The notes beneath the pieces were generated by a model. It had not been told where the DNA came from. It made no database searches and saw only the letters and a program-made list of their open reading frames with translations. A program made the translations under genes and the position numbers. A DNA stretch of 15,629 bases, taken from Alphaproteobacteria bacterium. GTDB taxonomy: Bacteria; Pseudomonadota; Alphaproteobacteria; Rhodobacterales; Rhodobacteraceae. Location: NCBI GenBank assembly GCA_003696705.1, contig RFGD01000198.1:1-15629 (forward strand), written 5' to 3'. Each line of letters opens with the position of its first letter. Positions within the stretch are counted from its first letter, which is position 1. Below are positions 7,252-14,113 of this stretch, piece by piece.

Positions 7252-8047
7252 ATGGGTCCTCGTAGGGGTCGAGATACTGCTCGCTCCTGCCTCCCTGCAG
7301 ATTGAAGCGTCTGTTCTGCAGATAAAGCAGCCGGGACTGCGCATAGCTGTCCGCACTCTGATATAGGATCTCGTCGACGAATTCCGAATAGGTATATCGA
7401 TCGTCGAACCGGGCAAGGATGCGGGCCACGCGGATGGCCCCTTCCTCGGTCCGGGGCAATAGGTTCCCGAGCGGGTCGATGGCGATGTCGACAAGCCGGC
7501 CGAAGGCGTCGCGCTCGGTGCTCGGGCCAAGGAGCGGGAGTTCCAGATAGGCGCCTTCGGGCGCCCCCCAGACGTGCATCGTCTCGCCGAAATCCGTGTC
7601 GCGGCGTTCGATGCCGAAATCGGTCGCGGGGTCGAAGATGCCGCCCACACCGATCGTGGTGTTGATGACGAAGCGGAAGCTGTTGTGAACCGCATCCGCG
7701 ATGTTGAACTGAAGAAGATCGTTCAGAACGACGCCGGGCTGTCCCAGGTTGTCGGAAAAGTTCGTCACCGCACGACGCACGGGCCGCGGCACCGTCGAGC
7801 CATAGGCCCGCGAAACCGGTCTGAGCACCGTACGGTCGAGGCTTCGGTTGAACTCGTGCGTCTGCCGGTTCTGCGCCTCGTAGGGATCCTCGATGGTCGT
7901 CGGCAACTCGGCCGGACCGCAGGCCGCCACGAAAAGCGCCAGGGCCAATGCGGCAAGCCGGAAGGGGCGAGCGCCCCCGTCGCGACGTGGCCCGATTGCG
8001 CCAGGATGGCCGGGAGCTGCCCGTGTTCCGACTCGATACGATTGCAT
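7214..8047 (-). CDS. mlaA: MlaA/VacJ-family outer-membrane lipoprotein
   Basis: MlaA removes misplaced phospholipid from the outer leaflet of the outer membrane and hands it to MlaC. The product is 277 residues. After an unusually long N-region (about 30 residues), the hydrophobic stretch LAALALALFVAAC ends in a lipobox with Cys43, the predicted lipidation site. Family blocks follow: DPYEAQNRQTHEFN, LDRTVLRPVSRAYG, NFSDNLGQPGVVLNDLLQ, FRFVINTTIGVGGIFD, DFGETMHVWG and LPLLGPSTERD. The tail ends in four DPY-type repeats. I chose ATG 8047 because AAGGG lies about 7 nt upstream on the minus strand and the open frame above it has no family similarity that I can see. It is the first gene of a two-gene minus-strand operon with the MlaC-like protein. 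Confidence 0.92.
   Translation of the reverse strand: MQSYRVGTRAAPGHPGAIGPRRDGGARPFRLAALALALFVAACGPAELPTTIEDPYEAQNRQTHEFNRSLDRTVLRPVSRAYGSTVPRPVRRAVTNFSDNLGQPGVVLNDLLQFNIADAVHNSFRFVINTTIGVGGIFDPATDFGIERRDTDFGETMHVWGAPEGAYLELPLLGPSTERDAFGRLVDIAIDPLGNLLPRTEEGAIRVARILARFDDRYTYSEFVDEILYQSADSYAQSRLLYLQNRRFNLQGGRSEQYLDPYEDPYADTYADPYAAQ
7226..7273 (-). repeat. Four 12-bp tandem repeats read in two frames at the mlaA/mlaC overlap
   Basis: Four degenerate 12-bp units (7262-7273, 7250-7261, 7238-7249, 7226-7237, in minus-strand order) encode LDPY, EDPY, ADTY and ADPY at the MlaA C-terminus. Read in the overlapping mlaC frame, the last two units give MQTPTQTP at the MlaC N-terminus. The unit length is a multiple of three, so gain or loss of a unit keeps both frames. 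Confidence 0.8.
7258..7261 (-). promoter_or_regulatory. Ribosome binding site deciding the mlaC start
   Basis: On the minus strand GAGG lies 6 nt before the ATG at 7251. It is formed by the Glu codon of the EDPY repeat unit of mlaA. No comparable site precedes the alternative ATG at 7227. This favours the longer MlaC N-terminus and translation linked to the end of mlaA. Confidence 0.5.
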
Positions 8048-8174
8048 TAGGCACCCTTGTCTTGCTACTCGACTATTGCCGTTCGGCGCCACGCGCAAGC
8101 GTCGACCGGCAACCCGGGGCGCGCTGTCGCATATTGCACACGCCACCGGCGAGCGCGGGAGCACACGAACAGGC
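8048..8174. other. Divergent intergenic region between mlaA and the type I secretion genes
   Basis: This 127-bp gap must hold the start signals of two divergent operons. I cannot name a convincing promoter. An imperfect dyad, TGTCGCA (8125-8131), TAT, TGCACA (8135-8140), whose arms match apart from one extra base, is the only symmetry I noticed and might be an operator. The secretion gene's ATG at 8175 has only a poor ribosome site (AGG directly before it, GGGAG at 8157-8161). Confidence 0.35.
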
Positions 8175-9911
8175 ATGAAGCCACCGAGAGACCCGAGGAC
8201 CGGCCGACAGGAACTGTCGCGCGCCCTTGCGCGGAGCCGCGCCATCCTGGTGGCGGCCTTCGTCTTCTCGTTGTTCGTCAACCTCCTGATGCTGACCGGG
8301 CCGCTTTACATGCTGCAGATCTACGACCGCGTGATCGGCAGCCGTTCGGAAGAGACACTTGTCGCGCTCACGCTCCTTGTCGCCTTCCTTTTCCTGATGA
8401 TGGGCATCCTCGACCACGCACGCGGCCGCATTCTTGCCCGCGTCGGCGCCCGCTTCCAGTCCGAGCTCGACCCGAGGGTGTTCCTTGCCCTTCTGCGCCA
8501 GTCGGCGCGGCTTCCCGGCGTCGGGCTTTCGGCCGCCCTCAAGGATCTCGAGGCGGTGCAAAGGCTCTTGTCCTCGCCGGCGCTGCTTGCGCTCTTCGAC
8601 ATCCCGTGGACGCCGATCTTTCTGGTCGCGATCTTCGTCTTTCACCCGATGCTGGGCTACCTCGCGGTGATCGGCGGCGCGATCCTTGTCGTCGTGACGA
8701 TCCTCAACCAGCGGCTGACGGCCGGCCCCGGTGCCGAGGCGGCCGGCGCCGCCCTTTCGGCCGACCGCCTTGCCGAGGAATTCCGCGCCGATGCCGAAGA
8801 GGTGCTCGGGCTCGGCATGGGGCGGACGGCGCTCGCGCGCTGGCAGCGGGCCCGCGGAAAGGCGCTGGCCGGACAGATCCGCTCGAGCGACATCGGCGGC
8901 GCCATGTCGGCCACGACCAAGACGTTCCGGCTGTTCCTCCAGTCGGCCATGCTTGGCCTTGGCGCCTGGCTGGTGCTGAAAGGCGAACTGTCCCCGGGCG
9001 CCATGATCGCGGGTTCGATCCTTCTGGGACGCGCGCTGGCGCCGGTCGATCTTGCGATCGCCCAGTGGCCGACCGCGCAGCGGGCCATGATCGGGTGGCG
9101 AAACCTTTCGCAGATCCTTTCCCTGGTGCCCGAGGAGAAGCCGCGCACCGCGCTCCCGCGGCCGCAGGCCCGGGTCGAGGTGCACCAGCTGACCGTCATC
9201 CCGCCGGGCGAGCCGCAGGCCTCGCTGCGGATGGTTTCCTTCACGCTCGAACCGGGCACCGCGCTTGGCGTCATTGGCCCGAGCGGCGCCGGCAAGTCCA
9301 CCCTTGCCCGCGCCCTGGTGGGTTACTGGCCGGCCGCGGGCGGACGGATCCGGCTCGACGGGGCGTCGCTCGATCAGTATGACCCCGACGTCCTTGGCCG
9401 GACCATCGGCTATCTTCCCCAGCGCATCAGCCTGTTTGACGGCACGGTGGCCGAGAACATCGCGCGCCTGGACCCCGAACCGGATGCCGACAAGGTCATC
9501 GCCGCGGCGAAGAAGGCCGACGCGCACGAGATGATCCTGCGCCTTCCCGAGGGCTATGACACACCCGTTCAGGGAGCCGCGACGCGCCTTTCGGGCGGGC
9601 AGATCCAGCGTATCGGCCTTGCGCGTGCGCTGTACGACGACCCCGTTCTTCTGGTCCTTGACGAGCCGAACTCGAACCTCGACAACGACGGCTCGCTTGC
9701 CCTCAACAACGCCGTCCGGGCCATAAAGGCGGCCGGCGGAGCGGTGGTCATCATGGCCCACCGGCCCGCTGCCATCCACGAGTGCGACTACCTTCTCTAC
9801 CTCGATGGCGGCATTCGCCAGGCCTTTGGCCCGCGCGAGGATGTCCTGCGCGATGTCCTGCGCAACTCGGACGAGGTCCTGCGCTCGCGCGGGCAGGGTG
9901 GCGTGACATGA
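8175..9911 (+). CDS. Type I secretion system permease/ATPase (PrtD/AprD type)
   Basis: This inner-membrane ABC exporter half-transporter would dimerise and, with a membrane-fusion protein and an outer-membrane channel, export an unfolded protein directly out of the cell. It has 578 residues. The membrane domain has segments near 23-45, 61-79, 146-176 and 253-298. There is no N-terminal C39 peptidase or peptidase-like domain, which marks the PrtD/AprD type as opposed to HlyB. The ATPase has Walker A GPSGAGKST (368-376), Q-loop LPQRISLF, signature LSGGQ (472-476), Walker B with D496-E497, and H-loop H529, all intact. The start at ATG 8175 leaves a short basic N-terminus before the first membrane segment; the ribosome site is weak. 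It overlaps the next gene by ATGA. The substrate cannot be read from the window. Confidence 0.93.
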   Translation: MKPPRDPRTGRQELSRALARSRAILVAAFVFSLFVNLLMLTGPLYMLQIYDRVIGSRSEETLVALTLLVAFLFLMMGILDHARGRILARVGARFQSELDPRVFLALLRQSARLPGVGLSAALKDLEAVQRLLSSPALLALFDIPWTPIFLVAIFVFHPMLGYLAVIGGAILVVVTILNQRLTAGPGAEAAGAALSADRLAEEFRADAEEVLGLGMGRTALARWQRARGKALAGQIRSSDIGGAMSATTKTFRLFLQSAMLGLGAWLVLKGELSPGAMIAGSILLGRALAPVDLAIAQWPTAQRAMIGWRNLSQILSLVPEEKPRTALPRPQARVEVHQLTVIPPGEPQASLRMVSFTLEPGTALGVIGPSGAGKSTLARALVGYWPAAGGRIRLDGASLDQYDPDVLGRTIGYLPQRISLFDGTVAENIARLDPEPDADKVIAAAKKADAHEMILRLPEGYDTPVQGAATRLSGGQIQRIGLARALYDDPVLLVLDEPNSNLDNDGSLALNNAVRAIKAAGGAVVIMAHRPAAIHECDYLLYLDGGIRQAFGPREDVLRDVLRNSDEVLRSRGQGGVT

Positions 9912-11218
9912 ACCGGGCACCCCAACCCCCTTCCTGGCCCGCACGGCGCCCCGTCATGCTGGGCGTCCTGGCGCTCGGGCTTCTTCTCGGCGGCCTTGGC
10001 GGGTGGTCCGTGACGGCGCATATCGCCGGCGCCATCGTCGCCCCGGGCGAAGTGGCGGTCGAACAGAACCGTCAGGTCATCCAGCACCCCGACGGCGGCG
10101 TCGTCGCCGAGATCGGCGTGCGCGAGGGCGATTCGGTCGACCGCGGCGCGCTTCTTCTTCGGCTGGACGACTCGCTCCTCGGCCCCGAGCTTGCCATCGT
10201 CGAGGGTCAGCTCTTCGAACTGCGCGCGCGGCTCGCGCGGCTCGAGGCCGAACGCGACGACGCCGAGACGGTCACCTTCGCCCCCGACCTTGTCGAGATG
10301 GCGCGGGAAAGTGCCGCACGAGCCGAGATCCTCGACGGCCAGCGGCGGCTGTTCGATGCGCGGCGCGAAAGCCTTGCCAACGCAATCGCCACGTTCCGCC
10401 GCCGGCAAGAGCAGATCGCCAGCCAGATTGCCGGAATCCAGGCGCAGCAGACGGCGCTCGAGCGACAACTTGCCCTCATCCGCCGCGAACTGACCGACCA
10501 GCGGCGGCTCCTGGAACGGGGGCTGACGCAAAGCCCGCGCGTCCTTGCCCTCGAGCGCGAGGAGGCAAGGCTTGCGGGCCAGGTCGGTCAGCTTGTCGCC
10601 GCCGCGGCCGAAGCCGACGGCCGGCGCACCGAAATCGACCTCGAGGTCCTCAAGCTCGAAAGCACCCGCCGCGAAGAGGCGATCGCCAGAATACGCGATC
10701 TCGAGGTCCAGCGTGTCGAGCTCGAGGAAAAGCGCCGCCAGCTTTCCGAACGGTTGTCCCGCCTGGAAGTGCGTGCCCCGATCGACGGGGTCGTCTACGG
10801 GCTTCGCGTCTTCTCGCCGGGCAGCGTGATCCAGCCGGCCGAGCCGGTGATGTTCATCGTCCCTCAGGACAGCGACCTCGTCATCACCAGCCAGATCTCG
10901 CCGCTTCACATCGACGAGGTGCACCCCGACCAAACCGTGCGGCTGCGCTTTGCCGCTTTCAACGCCCGCACGACGCCCGAGATCCTTGGCCGTGTCTGGC
11001 GCGTCTCGCCCGATGCGTTCCGGGACGAAGCCCGGGGCACCGCCTATTACCGTGCGGAAATCCGCCCCCTTCCCGGAGAAATTGCCCGGCTCGGCGGGCG
11101 CATCGTCGTGCCCGGCATGCCCGTCGAGGCCTTCTTCGAGACCGAGGAACACACGCCGTTCGAATACCTTGTCAAACCCTTTGCCGACTATTTCAACCGC
11201 GCCTTCCGCGAGAACTGA
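9908..11218 (+). CDS. HlyD/PrtE-family type I secretion membrane-fusion protein
   Basis: The periplasmic adaptor that links the ABC exporter to a TolC-like channel; 436 residues. A short cytoplasmic N-terminus and one membrane segment (about 15-36) are followed by a half lipoyl motif (QVIQHPDGGVVAEIGVREGD), a long Glu/Arg/Gln-rich coiled coil (roughly 95-290), the second lipoyl half (LEVRAPIDGVVYGLRVFSPG) and a beta domain. The end DYFNRAFREN resembles the closing segment of PrtE/AprE-type proteins. The ATG overlaps the exporter's TGA (ATGA), so the two subunits are probably made in step. No outer-membrane partner gene is nearby, so a TolC encoded elsewhere is inferred. Confidence 0.93.
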   Translation: MNRAPQPPSWPARRPVMLGVLALGLLLGGLGGWSVTAHIAGAIVAPGEVAVEQNRQVIQHPDGGVVAEIGVREGDSVDRGALLLRLDDSLLGPELAIVEGQLFELRARLARLEAERDDAETVTFAPDLVEMARESAARAEILDGQRRLFDARRESLANAIATFRRRQEQIASQIAGIQAQQTALERQLALIRRELTDQRRLLERGLTQSPRVLALEREEARLAGQVGQLVAAAAEADGRRTEIDLEVLKLESTRREEAIARIRDLEVQRVELEEKRRQLSERLSRLEVRAPIDGVVYGLRVFSPGSVIQPAEPVMFIVPQDSDLVITSQISPLHIDEVHPDQTVRLRFAAFNARTTPEILGRVWRVSPDAFRDEARGTAYYRAEIRPLPGEIARLGGRIVVPGMPVEAFFETEEHTPFEYLVKPFADYFNRAFREN

Positions 11219-11229
11219 GGCATCGGCCT

Positions 11230-11257
11230 TTCACAACACCGCCAACGGGACTAGCCT
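11230..11257 (+). promoter_or_regulatory. Weak candidate promoter for the ridA-led operon
   Basis: In the 85-bp gap after the fusion-protein gene, TTCACA (11230-11235), a 16-nt spacer and TAGCCT (11252-11257) give a plausible but weak sigma-70-type pair, with a leader of about 40 nt. The gap and the fresh, good ribosome site of the next gene suggest a new transcription unit, but readthrough is equally possible. Confidence 0.25.
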
Positions 11258-11303
11258 CGGCGCGAGGAAATCCCACATCACGCTTGAAAGAAGGACGTGA
11301 CGC

Positions 11304-11768
11304 ATGCCGAATGACATCGACCGCCGCCTTGCCGAGCTTGGCCTTTCGCTACCCGACGCCCCCGCGCCGGCGGCGAACTATGTGCCCTTCGTCCGAAGCG
11401 GCAACCTTCTCTTCGTCTCGGGGCAGATCTCGTCGGACGAGGGCGGGCTCATCACCGGCAAGTTGGGCGCCGGGCTCGACGTGGCCGAAGGCGCCCGCGC
11501 CGCCGAACGCTGCGCGCTGGCGCTTCTGGCCCAGGTCAAGGCGGCCTGCGGCGGCGATCTCGGCCGGCTTCGGCGCGTCGTGAAGCTGACCGGCTTCGTC
11601 AATTCCACCCCCGATTTCACGGACCAGCCGAAGGTGGTGAACGGCGCGTCGGACCTCATGGTCAAGCTTCTGGGTGACGCCGGCCGCCATTCGCGCTCTG
11701 CCGTGTCGGCCGCGGCGCTGCCTCTCGACGTCGCGGTCGAGATCGAGGGCATCTTCGAGATCGAGTAG
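11304..11768 (+). CDS. RidA (YjgF/YER057c/UK114) family protein
   Basis: RidA proteins hydrolyse reactive enamines and imines such as 2-aminoacrylate released by PLP enzymes; other family members have different or unknown roles. This one has 154 residues, longer than the roughly 128 of canonical RidA because of an N-terminal extension (DIDRRLAELGLSLPDAPAPA). Core blocks are FVSGQIS, GKLGAGLDV, VVKLTGFVNSTPDF, and the C-terminal SRSAVSAAALPLDVAVEIEGIFEI. R131 and E148 align by eye with the catalytic Arg105 and with Glu120 of E. coli RidA, so deaminase activity is possible. The start is supported by AAGGA at 11291-11295, 8 nt upstream. The extended form is widespread in proteobacteria and should not be equated with ridA itself, hence no symbol. 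It heads a tightly packed run of genes. Confidence 0.92.
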   Translation: MPNDIDRRLAELGLSLPDAPAPAANYVPFVRSGNLLFVSGQISSDEGGLITGKLGAGLDVAEGARAAERCALALLAQVKAACGGDLGRLRRVVKLTGFVNSTPDFTDQPKVVNGASDLMVKLLGDAGRHSRSAVSAAALPLDVAVEIEGIFEIE

Positions 11769-11772
11769 CACC

Positions 11773-12564
11773 TTGGAACTGCCCGCCGAATTCCTCCGCA
11801 TCCCGCTTGCCCATCGCGCCTTGCACGATGGTGGGCGGTGCCTTCCGGAGAACTCGCTGGCGGCGGTGGATGCCGCCGTCGACGCCGGCTATGGCATCGA
11901 GCTCGACGTCCAGCTGTCGTCGGATGCCGAGGCGATGGTCTTCCACGACTACACGCTTGACCGCATGACCGGAGAGACAGGGACATTCCGGGCGCGAGAC
12001 GCCGCCGAACTCGAAAGGGTCGGACTTCGGGACGACGGGACGGGCGGGACGGTGCCGCGCCTCTCGACGGTCCTCGACCATGTCGGCGGCCGGGTGCCCA
12101 TCCTGGTCGAGATCAAGGATCAGGACGGCGCACTGGGCCCCATCGTCGGCCCGCTGGAAGAGGCCGTCGCGCGCGCGATCAGGGGCTATCGTGGCCCCAT
12201 CGCCGTCATGTCCTTCAACCCCCACGCCGTCGCCCGCATGGCCGATCTGCTTCCCGATGTCCCGCGGGGACTGACCACCGGGGACTTTCACGACATCGAG
12301 TGGCATCATCTGCCGCATGACCGCCGCCGGCTCTTGCAGGCCATCGACGATGCGTCGCGCTACGGGGTGTCCTTCATCTCTCACCAGGCGTCGGACCTTG
12401 ACCGCGCGGCCGTCGCGGCGCTTCGCGAACGGGGTCTGCCGATCCTGACCTGGACGATCCGTTCGCCCGAGGAAGAGGCGCGGGCCCGCCGCCTTGCCGA
12501 CAACATCACCTTCGAGGGGTACCGACCGGTCATCCCGCCCGCCCCGGTGCCGGTCCGCGCATGA
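11773..12564 (+). CDS. Glycerophosphodiester phosphodiesterase family protein
   Basis: GDPD enzymes split glycerophosphodiesters into sn-glycerol 3-phosphate and an alcohol, for example from deacylated phospholipids. The TIM-barrel signature is clear: AHR with H14, LPENS, ELD with E43 and D45, FHD with H58, and VEIK with E113, so the two catalytic histidines and the metal ligands are present. TWTIRSPEEEARA and a late DNITFEGY close the domain. There is no signal peptide, so it should act in the cytoplasm. Length is 263 residues. The start is taken as TTG 11773, which lies 4 nt after the ridA-family stop; no in-frame ATG or GTG exists before the catalytic HR. An in-frame ATG further up lies inside the RidA gene and adds unrelated sequence. 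The end overlaps the next start by ATGA. Confidence 0.92.
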   Translation: MELPAEFLRIPLAHRALHDGGRCLPENSLAAVDAAVDAGYGIELDVQLSSDAEAMVFHDYTLDRMTGETGTFRARDAAELERVGLRDDGTGGTVPRLSTVLDHVGGRVPILVEIKDQDGALGPIVGPLEEAVARAIRGYRGPIAVMSFNPHAVARMADLLPDVPRGLTTGDFHDIEWHHLPHDRRRLLQAIDDASRYGVSFISHQASDLDRAAVAALRERGLPILTWTIRSPEEEARARRLADNITFEGYRPVIPPAPVPVRA

Positions 12565-13751
12565 CGCCGGCCCCCACGGTCGAGATCGCGCTTGGCGACG
12601 GCGTCGCCGCCGTGGACGCCGCAACCTGGGACGCCTTCGCCTGCCCCGAAGCGGCCGACGGCGGTCCCCCGGCCGACCCCTTCACGACGCACCGCTTCCT
12701 GTCCGCGCTCGAGCACTCGGGCTCGGTCGGGCCCGGGACCGGCTGGACGCCACGTCCGCTGATCGCCCGGCGCGGCGGGCAGGTGATCGGGGTTGCCCCG
12801 CTCTATCTCAAGTCCCACAGTCAGGGCGAATACATCTTCGATCACGCCTGGGCCCACGCCTATGAAGCGGCCGGCGGGCGCTACTATCCGAAGCTCCAGG
12901 TTGCCGTGCCCTTCACGCCGGCCACCGGACGCCGGCTTCTCGTCCGCCCCGAAGACCCCGCAGAAGGTCGCGCCGCGCTTCTGGCGGGCCTGAGCGAGGT
13001 CCTGCACCGAAGCGGGCTTTCGTCGGCACATGTCACCTTCTGCACGGCCGAAGAGGCCGAGGCGGGCGAGGCCGCCGGCTTCCTGCGCCGGACCACCGAA
13101 CAGTTCCATTGGGAAAACCCCGGCTACGCAAGTTTCGACGACTTCCTTGCCGCGCTGTCGTCGCGCAAGCGCAAGATGATCCGCAAGGAACGCGCGGCGG
13201 CGGCCGCGACGGGCCTTCGCTTCCGCCGTCTCGAGGGCGACGCGCTTCGCCCCGAACACTGGGACGCCTTCTGGCGCTTCTACCAGGACACCGGCGCGCG
13301 CAAGTGGGGCCGCCCCTATCTGACGCGCGAATTCTTCGACATCGTCCACCAGACGATGCGCAACGATGTCCTGCTCGTCGTCGCCGAGCGCGATGGGACG
13401 CCCATCGCCGGCGCGCTCAACTTCAAGGGGCGAGACACGCTGTTCGGCCGCTACTGGGGCGCGGTCGAACGCCACCCCTTCCTGCATTTCGAGTTGTGCT
13501 ACTATCAGGCCATGGATCACGCGATTGCACAGGGGCTGTCCAGGGTCGAGGCCGGCGCGCAGGGCGAGCACAAGATCGCCCGCGGCTACCTGCCGCGCGA
13601 AATTCACTCGCTGCACGAATTCGCCGACCGCACCTTCAGACATGCCGTCGCGGACTACCTCGAGGCCGAGCGCCGCGCCGTGCGTGAAGATCTCGTTGCC
13701 CTGGCCGATCACGGCCCCTTCCGGCACATCGCGGTGGAGGAGCAGGAATGA
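12561..13751 (+). CDS. DUF482/FemAB-like GNAT-family protein, function unknown
   Basis: I recognise this as the family usually labelled peptidogalycan biosynthesis protein (DUF482, PF04339), a double-GNAT, FemAB-like group with no firmly established reaction. It has 396 residues and no signal peptide or membrane segment. Typical blocks are the N-terminal DPFTTHRFLSALEHSGS, GVAPLYLKSHSQGEYIFDHAWA, the basic SSRKRKMIRKERAAA, and the C-terminal GRYWGA, HFELCYYQAMDHAI and GAQGEHKIARGYLP (GAQGEHK at 332-338). FemAB-type proteins transfer aminoacyl groups, so an acyl- or aminoacyltransferase role is only an inference. Its ATG overlaps the GDPD stop and its TGA overlaps the next ATG, so it is embedded in a translationally coupled set. 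Codon use resembles its neighbours. Confidence 0.88.
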   Translation: MTPAPTVEIALGDGVAAVDAATWDAFACPEAADGGPPADPFTTHRFLSALEHSGSVGPGTGWTPRPLIARRGGQVIGVAPLYLKSHSQGEYIFDHAWAHAYEAAGGRYYPKLQVAVPFTPATGRRLLVRPEDPAEGRAALLAGLSEVLHRSGLSSAHVTFCTAEEAEAGEAAGFLRRTTEQFHWENPGYASFDDFLAALSSRKRKMIRKERAAAAATGLRFRRLEGDALRPEHWDAFWRFYQDTGARKWGRPYLTREFFDIVHQTMRNDVLLVVAERDGTPIAGALNFKGRDTLFGRYWGAVERHPFLHFELCYYQAMDHAIAQGLSRVEAGAQGEHKIARGYLPREIHSLHEFADRTFRHAVADYLEAERRAVREDLVALADHGPFRHIAVEEQE

Positions 13752-14050
13752 CCGAACGCCTGACCGCCGAGGACCGGGCCGAGAAGCTGCCACCCCTGGT
13801 CGCCAGAGGCTGGCGGCTCGAGCACGACGGCGAGGCCCTGGCCAAGGTCTTCGAGTTTCCGAATTTCGTCGCTGCATTCGGGTGGATGACGCGGGTCGCC
13901 CTCTGGGCCGAGAAGTGGAACCACCACCCCTCGTGGCGCAACGAGTTCGGTCGCGTCGAGGTCCTTCTGACAACCCACGAGGCCGAAGGGCTGACCCGCC
14001 GCGACCTGCGGCTGGCCGCAATGATGGACCACCTCTCGGAATCGCCGTAA
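13748..14050 (+). CDS. Pterin-4a-carbinolamine dehydratase (PCD/DCoH, PhhB-like)
   Basis: PCD dehydrates 4a-hydroxytetrahydrobiopterin, formed by phenylalanine hydroxylase, so that the pterin can be reduced again. The 100-residue protein has the family signature EKWNHHPSW with H59, H60 and P61, then VLLTTHEAEGLTRRDLRLA with H77, matching the three-histidine active site of rat DCoH. The start is firm: ATGA overlap with the previous gene and GGAGG at 13736-13740, 7 nt upstream. No phenylalanine hydroxylase gene lies in the window; PCD homologues are also found in bacteria without one and have been linked to other pterin uses such as molybdopterin enzymes, so the physiological substrate is open. 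Confidence 0.94.
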   Translation: MTERLTAEDRAEKLPPLVARGWRLEHDGEALAKVFEFPNFVAAFGWMTRVALWAEKWNHHPSWRNEFGRVEVLLTTHEAEGLTRRDLRLAAMMDHLSESP

Positions 14051-14113
14051 GGATTGGCCGTTCAAGGCGAGCTCCGCCGGGGGTCGTCAAGGAAACGAAA
14101 CGCCGGAAGGATC

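Noticed and set aside
8125..8140. Imperfect dyad in the mlaA/secretion gap as a named operator
   Set aside because: One arm has an extra base and it matches no operator I can name, so it is mentioned only within the intergenic entry.
7893..8174. N-terminal extension of the secretion ATPase on the plus strand
   Set aside because: It overlaps the mlaA coding region antisense and has no family similarity; PrtD-type proteins start shortly before the first membrane segment, as ATG 8175 gives.
8048..8281. N-terminal extension of MlaA from an upstream start
   Set aside because: It would put about 120 residues before the lipobox and reach into the divergent secretion gene; ATG 8047 has a ribosome site.
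8073..9944. A 623-codon open frame on the minus strand opposite the secretion ATPase, and similar long antisense frames at 955-2301 and 2335-3993
   Set aside because: Long antisense frames are expected opposite GC-rich genes. The translations are rich in Arg, Gly, Ala and His with no recognisable motif, while the plus-strand frames carry full catalytic signatures.
11255..11267. Small hairpin CCTCG-GCG-CGAGG after the membrane-fusion gene as a terminator
   Set aside because: Only 5 bp with a 3-nt loop and no T-run; expected by chance in GC-rich sequence.
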